The notes under the pieces are model-generated. The model was not told where the DNA came from, did not search any database, and was given only the letters and a program-made list of their open reading frames with translations. Below, one piece after another: positions 8,526 to 16,467 of a stretch of 64,000 nucleotides of DNA. Position 1 is the stretch's first letter, and each line of letters begins with the position of its first letter. The stretch is from Bacilli bacterium (GTDB lineage: Bacteria; Bacillota_I; Bacilli_A; RF39; UBA660), in NCBI GenBank assembly GCA_016296185.1, contig JAEDJT010000003.1:1-64000 (forward strand). Direction: 5' to 3'. A program made the translations under genes and the position numbers.

Positions 8526-9328
8526 TATCCACCTTGTACAACTACTCTTTTTAATATTCTGTTAGTTAATATATAACCAATAACAGTTAAAAATATAGTC
8601 CATAATAATTCTATTATTATTCCCTTAGTTATAGCAAATCCTACTATATTTCCAGAGAATACTCTAAATGCAAAATCACTTATATATGCAAATGGTAAGA
8701 AAGATATTATAGTAGCAAATAATGGTGGAAATAAAGCTAATGGTATAGCTTGTCCTGATAAGATATCTGATATTGTACATACTATGGCAAATATTCCTTT
8801 ATCATCAACTGTATATGATGAAATAATATATAGTAATACAATAATAGATGTTATTAGTAATGTAGATATAATCATTATAAATATAAATAAAATAAATGCA
8901 TTTATACTTATTGGCAGCATCATTTTATATGGTTTAGGCAATAAATAAGCAATCATTATTATAGGTACTGATCTTAATAATACTGCTGATAATTTTGATG
9001 ATAGTATTCTCATATACCACATTACATATAGATTTTGAGGTCTACATAATTCGTATGCAATATCTCCATTACGTATCATTTTTAATATTTCATTATCTTT
9101 ATGCCATATATATATCAATGCAAAGAATGCTTGATTTAACCATAAATATGTAATTATTTGTTCTAATGTTATACCTACATTTGATGTTCCACTACTATAG
9201 AATAATATATATACCATTACACTTACTATGCCAAAAAATAATTGTGTTGATAGTCCTGCTAAAGCTGCTGCTCTATATTGTAGTCCACATATAAATTTTA
9301 ATTTAAAAAATGATATGTATTGTTTCAT
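8525..9328 (-). CDS. ABC-2 type exporter permease (first subunit)
   Basis: A 267-residue membrane protein with about six helices and the characteristic loop MIRNGDIAYELCRPQNLY between the second and third helices. It is a diverged partner of the downstream permease, as is usual for ABC2_membrane_6 pairs. It starts in a TAATG overlap with the ATPase gene and ends in a TAATG overlap with the second permease, so the three genes are tightly coupled. Confidence 0.8.
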   Translation of the reverse strand: MKQYISFFKLKFICGLQYRAAALAGLSTQLFFGIVSVMVYILFYSSGTSNVGITLEQIITYLWLNQAFFALIYIWHKDNEILKMIRNGDIAYELCRPQNLYVMWYMRILSSKLSAVLLRSVPIIMIAYLLPKPYKMMLPISINAFILFIFIMIISTLLITSIIVLLYIISSYTVDDKGIFAIVCTISDILSGQAIPLALFPPLFATIISFLPFAYISDFAFRVFSGNIVGFAITKGIIIELLWTIFLTVIGYILTNRILKRVVVQGG

Positions 9329-10308
9329 TAATTATATTGTTCGTATAAATTAATTATGATATTGTCTAATGTTTCATTATCTATTTCTAAATCTTTTATA
9401 TCAGCTTTAGATGATAGATAACTTAAGAAATCAGAAACGTTAATTTTTGTTGAATCAATTTTAAATCGATATCCCTCTTGGATTTTCTCTTGTGATATTA
9501 ATCCTTTTTTCTTTAGTTTAGAAAGTTTAGTGTTTGTTGTAAGAGTTACATATTTGTTATGATCAAATTTACTTTTTAAATTTTTTAGTGTTCCATCATA
9601 TATAACTCTTCCCTCACCGATCATGATTATTCTCTTAGCTAATGCTTCGATGTCACTCATATCGTGAGTGGTTAGAATAACTGTCACTTTTTGTTCTTTA
9701 TTAATTTTTTTAATAAAGTCTCTTACTATTTGTTTAGATAATGCATCCAACCCTATTGTAGGTTCATCTAAAAATAGTATTTTAGGTTCATGTAAAAGTG
9801 ATGCAGCTATTTCACAGCGCATTCTTTGTCCAAGACTTAATTGTCTTACTGGGACTTGAATGATATCTTCAATGTTTAATAATTGTACTAGATATTTTTT
9901 TCTTTCTTGAAATTTTTCATCATCTATGGAATAAATATCTTTTAGAAGATCGAATGTATCTTCTGCTGGAATATCCCACCATAGTTGACTTCTTGCTCCA
10001 AATACAACTCCGATTTTGGAAACGAATTCTTTTCTACTTTTCCAAGGTGTTAGGCCGTCTATTGTGACATTTCCTTTATCGGGTATTAAAATACCAGACA
10101 ATATTTTGATAGTTGTTGATTTTCCCGCACCGTTTTTTCCTATGTAACCAAGAATACTACCTTCTTCAATCTCAAAAGATATATCTTTAATTGCATCTAT
10201 ATAAAGATATTCTCTTTTCAAGAATGACTTTAAAGTTTCTTTTAGTCCACTTTTCTTTTTTGAAACTTTAAAGGTTTTACTTATGTGCGCAACATTGATG
10301 AAAGACAT
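9328..10308 (-). CDS. ABC transporter ATPase (NatA/CcmA type)
   Basis: A 326-residue ATPase with Walker A GKNGAGKS (57-64), Q-loop region GVVFGARSQLWW, signature LSLGQRMR, Walker B ILFLDEPTIGLD and the switch His in TTHDMSD. A roughly 70-residue C-terminal extension is typical of drug/antibiotic exporter ATPases of this family. The GARSQLWWD segment is a hallmark of the ATPases paired with ABC2_membrane_6 permeases. I chose the ATG at 10308 because of the AGGAAGGAG site just upstream; a longer frame extends into the leader but has no initiation signal. Confidence 0.88.
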   Translation of the reverse strand: MSFINVAHISKTFKVSKKKSGLKETLKSFLKREYLYIDAIKDISFEIEEGSILGYIGKNGAGKSTTIKILSGILIPDKGNVTIDGLTPWKSRKEFVSKIGVVFGARSQLWWDIPAEDTFDLLKDIYSIDDEKFQERKKYLVQLLNIEDIIQVPVRQLSLGQRMRCEIAASLLHEPKILFLDEPTIGLDALSKQIVRDFIKKINKEQKVTVILTTHDMSDIEALAKRIIMIGEGRVIYDGTLKNLKSKFDHNKYVTLTTNTKLSKLKKKGLISQEKIQEGYRFKIDSTKINVSDFLSYLSSKADIKDLEIDNETLDNIIINLYEQYN

Positions 10309-10344
10309 TTTTTCACTCCTTCCTCTAACCTTTTTAACACGAAA

Positions 10345-10461
10345 AAAACCACATATTTTTATTATGCAGACTATAACGCAAAAAACCACATATTGCTATG
10401 TAGGTACCCTGTTGTAAAATAAAAATGTAATTTTCTTGTAAAAAAAGTCAATTTCATTGTA
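10345..10461. repeat. short direct repeats upstream of the ABC-2 operon
   Basis: The leader/promoter region of the exporter operon contains AAAACCACATAT twice (near 10346 and 10381) and, further upstream, TTGTAA three times on the plus strand at 10411, 10435 and 10456. The spacings of 24 and 21 bases are near two helical turns. On the minus strand they read TTACAA and overlap a possible -35 (TTGACT). This could be a regulator binding array; no regulator gene is adjacent. Confidence 0.4.
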
Positions 10462-10470
10462 AGACTAAAA

Positions 10471-10498
10471 CAAAAAGAATGCAATAGATTTATTGCAT
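10471..10498 (-). terminator. terminator of the GNAT gene
   Basis: AATGCAATA and TATTGCATT form a 9-base-pair stem overlapping the stop codon at 10490-10492, followed on the minus strand by a T-rich stretch. Confidence 0.75.
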
Positions 10499-10945
10499 TT
10501 TTCTATATTTTGAATATCTAATTATTGTTTCTTTTTCATATCCAGCATTTTTAGCTACCTTTTGACTTCCTATATTATCATTGCAAATAATTAATGATAA
10601 CTTGTTAATGTCTTCATATGTTTTTAATACTTCATATGTAAATTCTCTTAGTAGATTTGTACATAAGTGTTTACCTCTATATTCAGGTATTAATCCATAG
10701 CTAATAGTACATTTATTATCTACTGACATTAATGATATATATCCAATAGGTTTATCTTCATAATAAACTATAAAAGCTTTATTCTTTTTATCATATATAT
10801 ATAATTCATTTAATAATTCAATTTCTTTTGATAAATCATATAAATATTTATGTGATAATTTATCATTCCATAATTGAATAATAATAGATCTATGTTCTTG
10901 TTTTGAATCACTATAATTTTCTAATCTAAATGATTTTAGTTCCAT
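10490..10945 (-). CDS. GNAT-family N-acetyltransferase
   Basis: A 151-residue GNAT protein. The beta-4 strand and acetyl-CoA loop read YGLIPEYRGKHLCTNLL, with the P-loop-like R-G-K-H-L in place of the usual Q/RxxGxG/A. It is followed by LSLIICNDNIGSQKVAKNAGY, the typical N..S..v..k.GF region. The acetylated substrate is unknown. The start is the ATG at 10945, five bases after GGTGA; the in-frame GTG upstream belongs to that site. It lies alone between two terminators. Confidence 0.8.
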   Translation of the reverse strand: MELKSFRLENYSDSKQEHRSIIIQLWNDKLSHKYLYDLSKEIELLNELYIYDKKNKAFIVYYEDKPIGYISLMSVDNKCTISYGLIPEYRGKHLCTNLLREFTYEVLKTYEDINKLSLIICNDNIGSQKVAKNAGYEKETIIRYSKYRKMQ

Positions 10946-11000
10946 ATAAATCACCAGTGATTAATTATATTATTACTTATATAATTTAGCAAATTTTAAT

Positions 11001-11027
11001 AAAAAAATAGGACTTATAGTCCTATTT
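11001..11027 (-). terminator. terminator of the diaminopentanoate-dehydrogenase-like gene
   Basis: AATAGGACT and AGTCCTATT form a perfect 9-base-pair stem (11007-11027) that includes the stop codon, followed on the minus strand by seven T. Confidence 0.85.
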
Positions 11028-12092
11028 TAAATATTCGTCTAATGGTTTAATACGATATGTTGGTTCTGGTAATTGACTTGTAGGAATAAATCCAGATTCT
11101 GCATTAATTACATCAGGAATTCTGTTAACTATATCAGCACATGTTAATTCAACAGTAGCTGGTTGTTTTACTGTTATTGTTGTTTCAGGTTCACCAATTA
11201 CAGTCCATTCATTTGTATCAACTTCATCTGGTGCATATACTTTTCCAATACATTCTGCTTCTAGAATAATACCTTCTTCTGTTTCTGCAGTAACTACTGC
11301 TGACATACCAGTAGCATCTCCAGCTTTAATTGTCATACCTAATGTTGAAGATTCTAAATCTTCTTCACAAGTTTGTGGTACACACACTTGAGATGTTTTA
11401 GTAATATGTAATCCTAACTTATCAGCTAACCATCCTACTGTATTCCACATATATGATGGTGCATAGTCACCTGATTCAATAATTGCTTTTCTTTCTTCTT
11501 CACTCATTCTATCAACTGCTGCTATTTCTTTATCAAACTTTTCTAAAGAATATCCTGCACCATGAGCTTCTGCTAATGCAATACCATAATCTTCTACATT
11601 ATAAGAAGATGATCCTTTAATTTTAGCAATTTTATGTGTTGTGCCTGATAATACTGAGATTAGATTACCCCAGAATATATCTTGATATCCACTACCTGTT
11701 ATTGTACATTTATTTGCTTTAGCTACTACGTCTAATTCTTTCCATAATGTTGGATTTGAATTTGATGCAAAGAATGCTTCTTCACATGTTGTAATAACAT
11801 TTACACCGTTTGATAAACAAATTCTTGCTACATCTCTAATGTCTTTTAATAAACTCATTGTAGTTATAATAGCAATATCAGGTAATGATTCTTTTAAATA
11901 TATATCTAGTTCTTTTAAACTTCTAATCATTACATCTTTTGGTTTTTCAATTTCCATTATTTCACTAATGTCTTTTCCTATTACATTAGGATTGATATCT
12001 ACTGCTCCTACTATTTCTGCATCATGTTCATATACATATCTCATTGTATATTTACTCATTTTACCGCAACCGATTTGAAATACTTTAATCAT
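11022..12092 (-). CDS. 2,4-diaminopentanoate dehydrogenase-like NAD(P)-dependent enzyme
   Basis: A 356-residue soluble oxidoreductase with an N-terminal Rossmann motif (FQIGCGKMSKY) and a DapB-like fold. Its overall length and segments such as TGSGYQDIFWGNL, AEAHGAGYSLEKFD and the PTYRIKPLDEYL ending match 2,4-diaminopentanoate dehydrogenase (Ord) of the oxidative ornithine fermentation pathway. No other ornithine-fermentation gene (ornithine racemase, aminomutase, thiolase) is in the window, so the true substrate may differ. ATGGAGTG precedes the ATG; a TATAAT about 25 bases upstream is the likely -10. It has its own terminator. Confidence 0.65.
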   Translation of the reverse strand: MIKVFQIGCGKMSKYTMRYVYEHDAEIVGAVDINPNVIGKDISEIMEIEKPKDVMIRSLKELDIYLKESLPDIAIITTMSLLKDIRDVARICLSNGVNVITTCEEAFFASNSNPTLWKELDVVAKANKCTITGSGYQDIFWGNLISVLSGTTHKIAKIKGSSSYNVEDYGIALAEAHGAGYSLEKFDKEIAAVDRMSEEERKAIIESGDYAPSYMWNTVGWLADKLGLHITKTSQVCVPQTCEEDLESSTLGMTIKAGDATGMSAVVTAETEEGIILEAECIGKVYAPDEVDTNEWTVIGEPETTITVKQPATVELTCADIVNRIPDVINAESGFIPTSQLPEPTYRIKPLDEYLK

Positions 12093-12191
12093 GTTTTCAC
12101 TCCATTCTTATAATAAAATTATAACTCATATATTGTTAATAACTATCAAATTATCCACAATATTTTTTTCTTTACGTAAAATAAACAGATA

Positions 12192-13403
12192 TTAATCAAT
12201 ATCTGTTAAGTCTACTTGTTCTTCTTCAATTAAATCACTGAAGTCAATTTTAAATTTTTCAATAGCTTTCTTTTTAGCATCTTCATATATATTTCTTGCA
12301 TTAGCTACTGCTTTATATATATGTTTTATTCTACATACGTTTTCATTATCAAATAATGCATATGTAAAGGCATTGGAAACTATTGTTAAGCAAATGTCAG
12401 GATATCTACTTGATATTTCGTAAATTCTTTTGTATTCGTCTGTCATATCAACAATAAACTTCATTATTCTTTCTATAACATATTCTGTATATTCAAAATG
12501 TACACCTGTTTTTGCTTCAATTTTTGGATATGTTCCCATTAGTATTTTTACACATGTTTCTTGGTCAGCTTCTGCTACATCAATTTTTTGGAATCTTCTT
12601 AAGAATGCTCTATCTTTCAAAATATATTGTTCATATTCTTCATCAGTAGTGGCACCAATCATTTTGATTTCTCCACGGTCTAATCCAGCTTTAAACATGT
12701 TGGCAAAGTCTATTCCACCTTCTCCACCCTCTTTGTTTACTAATACGTGAGTTTCATCTAAGAATAGAATTGTTTTTGGAGAATTAGCTAATTCTTTTAC
12801 TAACAAATCTACTCTACTTTCTTGTTGTCCTTCACTTTCTGTTTTTCCTAATAATGAAGTTACATTTAATTTATATATTTTATAACCTAATAATGCATCA
12901 GGTACCATACCATTAATAATTCTATATGCTACTCCTTCAACAATAGAAGTTTTACCTACACCTGCTTTACCAACTAATAATGCACTTTTTTCTGGAGTTA
13001 ATAAAGTCATAATAACTTGTTTTATTTCTTCATCTCTACCAATAGATGGATCAGTTATATATTCTCTGTCAGTTAAATTTTGTGCATATCTTTCTAGTAT
13101 GCTTACTTTACCATTATATATTCCTACTGGTTCATTTTTTGTTTCTATTGGTTCACTAACAATTGCTGATTCTTCATTTATTGTAGATTCTTCAACAGTA
13201 TCTTCAATTACAGGTTCTTCAATAGGTTCTTCAATAATTTCTTCTACTACTGGTTCTTCTGGAACATATAATTCTTCTACAGGTTCTTCAACTTTTTCAA
13301 TTATTGGTCTTTCAAATTTATTAACAACTGGAGTTGAAATATCTAATGAATCTATATCATTATTACTATTAGGTCCAATTGAGTATCTTATTGGTTCTGC
13401 CAT
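12192..13403 (-). CDS. ClpA/ClpB-like single AAA+ module protein with acidic N-terminal tail
   Basis: A 403-residue protein. Residues 1-95 are low-complexity and rich in Glu, Pro and Val. Residues about 100-390 form one AAA+ module most like the D1 domain of ClpA/B/C: Walker A GKAGVGKT (145-152), Walker B ILFLDETH (212-219), sensor region GATTDEEY and the DRAFLRRF arginine-finger segment. The Clp N-domain and D2 module are absent. The region equal to the aromatic pore loop (KYRGEFEER in ClpB) reads [14 protein letters not shown], so the pore Tyr is missing. It may be a regulatory ATPase rather than a threading unfoldase. GGTGA plus an extended -10 precede the start. Confidence 0.75.
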   Translation of the reverse strand: MAEPIRYSIGPNSNNDIDSLDISTPVVNKFERPIIEKVEEPVEELYVPEEPVVEEIIEEPIEEPVIEDTVEESTINEESAIVSEPIETKNEPVGIYNGKVSILERYAQNLTDREYITDPSIGRDEEIKQVIMTLLTPEKSALLVGKAGVGKTSIVEGVAYRIINGMVPDALLGYKIYKLNVTSLLGKTESEGQQESRVDLLVKELANSPKTILFLDETHVLVNKEGGEGGIDFANMFKAGLDRGEIKMIGATTDEEYEQYILKDRAFLRRFQKIDVAEADQETCVKILMGTYPKIEAKTGVHFEYTEYVIERIMKFIVDMTDEYKRIYEISSRYPDICLTIVSNAFTYALFDNENVCRIKHIYKAVANARNIYEDAKKKAIEKFKIDFSDLIEEEQVDLTDID

Positions 13404-13420
13404 AATATATCACCAATACC

Positions 13421-13429
13421 ATTATATCA
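13421..13429 (-). promoter_or_regulatory. extended -10 promoter of the AAA+ gene
   Basis: On the minus strand TGATATAAT lies about 18 bases before the ATG, immediately downstream of the PH-like gene's terminator. Confidence 0.55.
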
Positions 13430-13432
13430 AAT

Positions 13433-13455
13433 AAAAAAAGGATTTAACATCCTTT
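13433..13455 (-). terminator. terminator of the PH-like gene
   Basis: AAGGAT and ATCCTT form a short stem (13438-13454) followed on the minus strand by seven T. It is placed right at the stop codon. Confidence 0.65.
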
Positions 13456-13859
13456 TATACTTTATCAAAATATGTAATTTTTCTTTCCATTACATCTGCT
13501 TCAATAGCATCACGTAATATCTTTCTTACTTTTTCTGCATTTCTAACATTTTTAATATATTTTTTGTAATGATTTCCTTCAGTAGTTTCACTATGTGTAT
13601 CAACAGTAACTTCTATAGTTCCTATACCTAAGATTCTTTGATATAAACTAATAGTCATATCTGGATCTTTTAATAAGTATAATTCTATTGTATTTGTTTC
13701 TTGTTTAAAAAATCCTGTTTTAATAATTAATTCATCTTTAGTAATTTGATAATAAGTAAAATTTAAATGTATTTTACTTAAAAATCTTTGCCATAATCCT
13801 GCTGGTTGATCTTCCCATATTATTTCGAAATCTACATCTTTTAATTCTTTTTTTGCCAT
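13455..13859 (-). CDS. small PH-like domain protein
   Basis: A 134-residue soluble protein with alternating beta strands and a C-terminal helix: FTYYQITKDELIIKTGFFKQETNTIELYLLKDPDM is the strand pattern of bacterial PH (bPH_2/DUF304-like) domains. No membrane segments are present, unlike many bPH_2 proteins. The role is unknown. The ATG at 13859 follows GGTGA; a 9-base longer GTG start would use that same site. TGATATAAT (minus strand of 13877-13885) is the likely promoter. It lies between the amidoligase-like and AAA+ genes on the same strand. Confidence 0.6.
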   Translation of the reverse strand: MAKKELKDVDFEIIWEDQPAGLWQRFLSKIHLNFTYYQITKDELIIKTGFFKQETNTIELYLLKDPDMTISLYQRILGIGTIEVTVDTHSETTEGNHYKKYIKNVRNAEKVRKILRDAIEADVMERKITYFDKV

Positions 13860-13876
13860 TTTAATCACCTTTTTAA

Positions 13877-13885
13877 ATTATATCA
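13877..13885 (-). promoter_or_regulatory. extended -10 promoter of the PH-like gene
   Basis: TGATATAAT on the minus strand, 18 bases before the ATG. Confidence 0.5.
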
Positions 13886-13893
13886 TATATTTA

Positions 13894-14724
13894 TTATAAA
13901 CCTAAGTATTGATCCATAAAATATGTTTGGTCATCTATATTAGTATATATATTATTTACTAGTTTTAATGCTTTTTCTTTTTTTTCTAATTCATAGTTTT
14001 CTAATAAATATGTTATTCCATATCTTTCTATATACTTATTTAGCTCATTTAAAGAACATTTATTACTTTTTGAGTATTCTATTAGGTAATAGAATAAAGT
14101 AATGTAATTTTGCCATAAAATAGGGTTTAATGTACTATTTGGTGTTCTAAACTCTATTAAATCTTTTTGTTCTTTAAAACATATACCAGATCTTTTTTGA
14201 TCTGTGTATTTTGCTATCATATATTCTTCGTCTTTTAGAAATGTTTTCATCTCTAAAATTATAGGATATGCATAAGTAGTTAAAGAGGTTCTAAATTCTG
14301 TATCTTCTCCTTTAGAGAATCTATAAATAATATCTTCATACATAGCAAATAATTTTAAAAATTTTACTTTATCAGCATCTGTAGGAAGTAAGCTACCATC
14401 AAAATTTATTTGAAAACTACTTCTTTCTAGTACTGGATTTAATTTTTGAAATGCTTCAGCAATATTTTTTAACATAATCCATGTATTTTTGTCATTTCTT
14501 AATACTGGAGAAACTAATTCAGCATTATTATATTTAGCTAATGATTGGTCTTCTTTTACTTGCCATTTTTTAGAATAATTACCTAAAACTCTTTGTGCGG
14601 TTTTTAATGATACATTCTCTAATTCTATTTCTAATCCAAAGTTTATATTTGATGGAATTGTTAATTTCGATCTGTATGTTGTTGGATTATTTTTTAGACA
14701 ATTTAATAAATTTTCTGAAGTCAT
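13894..14724 (-). CDS. amidoligase-fold protein, divergent copy
   Basis: A 276-residue protein with the motif order of the putative amidoligase family (glutamine-synthetase/ATP-grasp-like carboxylate-amine ligases): FGLEIELE at 29-36, AELVSPVL at 68-75, SFQINFDG at 103-110 and LIEFRTPNSTLNP at 189-201. In ordinary members the third block contains HxH (as in the second copy at 45591-46667, NHVHVG); here both His are replaced by Gln and Asn, so metal binding may be altered. If active it would join an amine to a carboxylate at ATP cost; the target is unknown. CAGGTGA precedes the ATG. Confidence 0.6.
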   Translation of the reverse strand: MTSENLLNCLKNNPTTYRSKLTIPSNINFGLEIELENVSLKTAQRVLGNYSKKWQVKEDQSLAKYNNAELVSPVLRNDKNTWIMLKNIAEAFQKLNPVLERSSFQINFDGSLLPTDADKVKFLKLFAMYEDIIYRFSKGEDTEFRTSLTTYAYPIILEMKTFLKDEEYMIAKYTDQKRSGICFKEQKDLIEFRTPNSTLNPILWQNYITLFYYLIEYSKSNKCSLNELNKYIERYGITYLLENYELEKKEKALKLVNNIYTNIDDQTYFMDQYLGL

Positions 14725-14743
14725 TTAAATCACCTGATATGGT

Positions 14744-14772
14744 ATTTTATTACTAAGTATATTTAAAGTCAA
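14744..14772 (-). promoter_or_regulatory. sigma-A promoter of the amidoligase-fold gene
   Basis: On the minus strand TTGACT (14772-14767), a 17-base spacer and TAAAAT (14749-14744) stand about 20 bases before the start codon. A second TATAAT lies at 14823-14818. The rest of the spacer up to the tRNA terminator (about 14773-14864) shows nothing else recognisable. Confidence 0.6.
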
Positions 14773-14864
14773 AAAATTGTATATATTCACTTATACATCA
14801 AATAATTCACGTTTTTAATTATACGAATAGTGTAGTTGTTTTAGTTTTATAATTTCATAGCACG

Positions 14865-14892
14865 AAAAAAGCACTTATTTCTAAGTGCTTAC
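14865..14892 (-). terminator. terminator of tRNA-Asn
   Basis: AAGCACTTA and TAAGTGCTT form a 9-base-pair stem with a GAAA loop on the minus strand, followed by six T. Confidence 0.85.
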
Positions 14893-14901
14893 AATTTCTA
14901 A

Positions 14902-14977
14902 TGGCGCCTGATGTAGGACTCGAACCTACGACCTAACGGTTAACAGCCGTGCGCTCTACCGACTGAGCTAATCAGGC
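14902..14977 (-). tRNA. tRNA-Asn (GTT)
   Basis: Read on the minus strand this gives a 76-base cloverleaf. The acceptor stem is GCCTGAT/ATCAGGC, the D-arm AGCTCAGTCGGTAGAGC, the anticodon loop CTGTTAA with anticodon GTT, and the T-arm GTAGGTTCGAGTCCTAC. The 3' CCA is encoded. Its own promoter and terminator flank it. Confidence 0.97.
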
Positions 14978-14988
14978 ATTGCTCTTTA

Positions 14989-15016
14989 ATTATAGCATTC
15001 TTATAATTAAAGTCAA
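14989..15016 (-). promoter_or_regulatory. promoter of tRNA-Asn
   Basis: On the minus strand TTGACT (15016-15011), a 16-base spacer and TGCTATAAT ending at 14989. It combines a good -35 with an extended -10, as expected for a stable RNA gene. Confidence 0.8.
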
Positions 15017-15047
15017 TAAAAATTTTAAATTTTTTTTAATTTTTTAT

Positions 15048-15605
15048 TTATTTTATTATTTCTTGAGGAATTTCTAGTGTTTTACAGTTAAATAATGATG
15101 CTTGGTTTCTTGTTAAGTTGGCATTTAATATTATAACTGTATTACCTTCACTACTCAATTCATTATCTTTTTCTACTGGTAATTCAGGATTTGCACCAGA
15201 TATTTTTAATTTAAATTGATATGTATAATAGTTATCTGTTACTTCTTTAACATATTTAACATCATATACTTGATATGTTTCCCAAGTTTTTATTTGTTTC
15301 CAACTTACTAATTGATCTTTAGTATAGTTATCTAATACTTCATCAATATGTTTTTTTATTATATCTTCTTTATCTTCTTTTACTAAAAAATATGGTTCTT
15401 CTGTTTCATTATTTTCATTATTATTTGTTTGTTGTGGTGGTTCTGGATTTTTTATTTCTTGAATTGCTTCTTTTACATCAGACTTTATTGTTTGATCTGC
15501 AGACATAGAATGAACATAATCTATAGCACTAATTCCTACACATATAATTGCAGCAAATAATGATAAATATATAATATAATCTAATCTCTTCTTTTTACTT
15601 TTCAT
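15048..15605 (-). CDS. membrane-anchored hypothetical protein
   Basis: A 185-residue protein of unknown function with a Lys-rich start, one membrane helix (about residues 10-28), a low-complexity Asn/Glu/Pro linker (about 50-72) and a soluble mixed domain. The domain contains TWETYQVYDVKYVKEVTDNY and probably lies outside the membrane. Some features resemble small ring- or septum-associated membrane proteins, but no family is recognised. The ATG at 15605 follows AGGTGAAGG. It precedes tRNA-Asn on the same strand with no clear terminator between them. Confidence 0.6.
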   Translation of the reverse strand: MKSKKKRLDYIIYLSLFAAIICVGISAIDYVHSMSADQTIKSDVKEAIQEIKNPEPPQQTNNNENNETEEPYFLVKEDKEDIIKKHIDEVLDNYTKDQLVSWKQIKTWETYQVYDVKYVKEVTDNYYTYQFKLKISGANPELPVEKDNELSSEGNTVIILNANLTRNQASLFNCKTLEIPQEIIK

Positions 15606-15654
15606 ATCCTTCACCTATATTGATTATATAATAAAAGCTAAGATTTCACAATAA

Positions 15655-15678
15655 AAGGACAGTTTATTTACTGTCCTT
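15655..15678 (-). terminator. terminator of the LemA-like gene
   Basis: AAGGACAGT and ACTGTCCTT form a perfect 9-base-pair stem that includes the stop codon at 15664-15666, with TTTTATT following on the minus strand. Confidence 0.8.
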
Positions 15679-16428
15679 ATTTAAATCATCTAAATTTATA
15701 CTTGGTTTTATAGTAGAATCACTATGTTCTATTACTATTTCTGCATCTTCTTTTTTCTTAGGAAGATCTTCCAATAAAACATTTTCTCTTCTCATTAATT
15801 GTTTATTTAAATTTGCTAATGAATCAATTTCAGGTTCTTCTTCTTCAAACGCTTCAAAATCATTACTATATGTATCTTTTTTTGGTGTATCAAATAATAT
15901 ATATTGTGATGGTAATTGTAATATACTAACTAAATATTGCATTGGAAATTCTAATGCTTTTTCGTTATATCTAAATGCTAAAGTATTATACTCTTTTCTA
16001 GCAAATTCTAATCCATTATCAATTGATTCTATTTCTTCTGTTGTAAATGTTTGAAATGAATTAATTTGATCTAATTTTGGGAATCTGTTTAAATCTAATT
16101 TTGAATTTAATTTTAGTTTATTTATTTTATTACTTACATCTACATAGTTATTTAATGTACCACCTATTCCAGGTTCTATTATTTTATCTATTCTTTTTAA
16201 TTCTATTTGAATTTCTTCTATTAAATATTCATCTAATAAATCCATTACTATATTCTTATATTTTTTAAATCTTTCATCTAAGTAAGGATATAATCTTTCC
16301 TTGAATTTTTCTTGGACTGTATGACTTTCTTCTTTTAAAGCTTTATATTTTATATAAATATAAAACATAGAACCTATGAATAAAAATATATACCATCTAT
16401 CAAATACAAAATTAAATAAATCGCGCAT
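15664..16428 (-). CDS. LemA-like membrane protein
   Basis: A 254-residue protein with one N-terminal membrane helix (about 10-27) and a long helical domain. The LemA signature is visible as EFARKEYNTLAFRYNEKALEF followed by PMQYLVSILQLP, equal to the usual R..YN..v..yN..i..fP. An extra C-terminal tail of about 70 residues rich in Glu, Asp and Lys follows the LemA region. LemA proteins are membrane proteins of poorly defined function, often linked to envelope stress. AGGTGA and an extended -10 (TGTTATAAT, minus strand of 16452-16460) precede the ATG. Confidence 0.72.
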   Translation of the reverse strand: MRDLFNFVFDRWYIFLFIGSMFYIYIKYKALKEESHTVQEKFKERLYPYLDERFKKYKNIVMDLLDEYLIEEIQIELKRIDKIIEPGIGGTLNNYVDVSNKINKLKLNSKLDLNRFPKLDQINSFQTFTTEEIESIDNGLEFARKEYNTLAFRYNEKALEFPMQYLVSILQLPSQYILFDTPKKDTYSNDFEAFEEEEPEIDSLANLNKQLMRRENVLLEDLPKKKEDAEIVIEHSDSTIKPSINLDDLNKDSK

Positions 16429-16451
16429 TTATAATCACCTATTCTTTAGTA

Positions 16452-16460
16452 ATTATAACA
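16452..16460 (-). promoter_or_regulatory. extended -10 promoter of the LemA-like gene
   Basis: TGTTATAAT on the minus strand, about 24 bases before the start. Confidence 0.5.
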
Positions 16461-16467
16461 TATTTTT

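Noticed and set aside
10309..10389. N-terminal extension of the ABC-2 ATPase
   Set aside because: The added residues do not resemble the family and the AGGAAGGAG site points to the ATG at 10308.
13099..13434. Ser/Thr-rich plus-strand frame opposite the AAA+ protein's N terminus
   Set aside because: It mirrors the Glu/Pro-rich tail codons on the other strand; no ribosome binding site.
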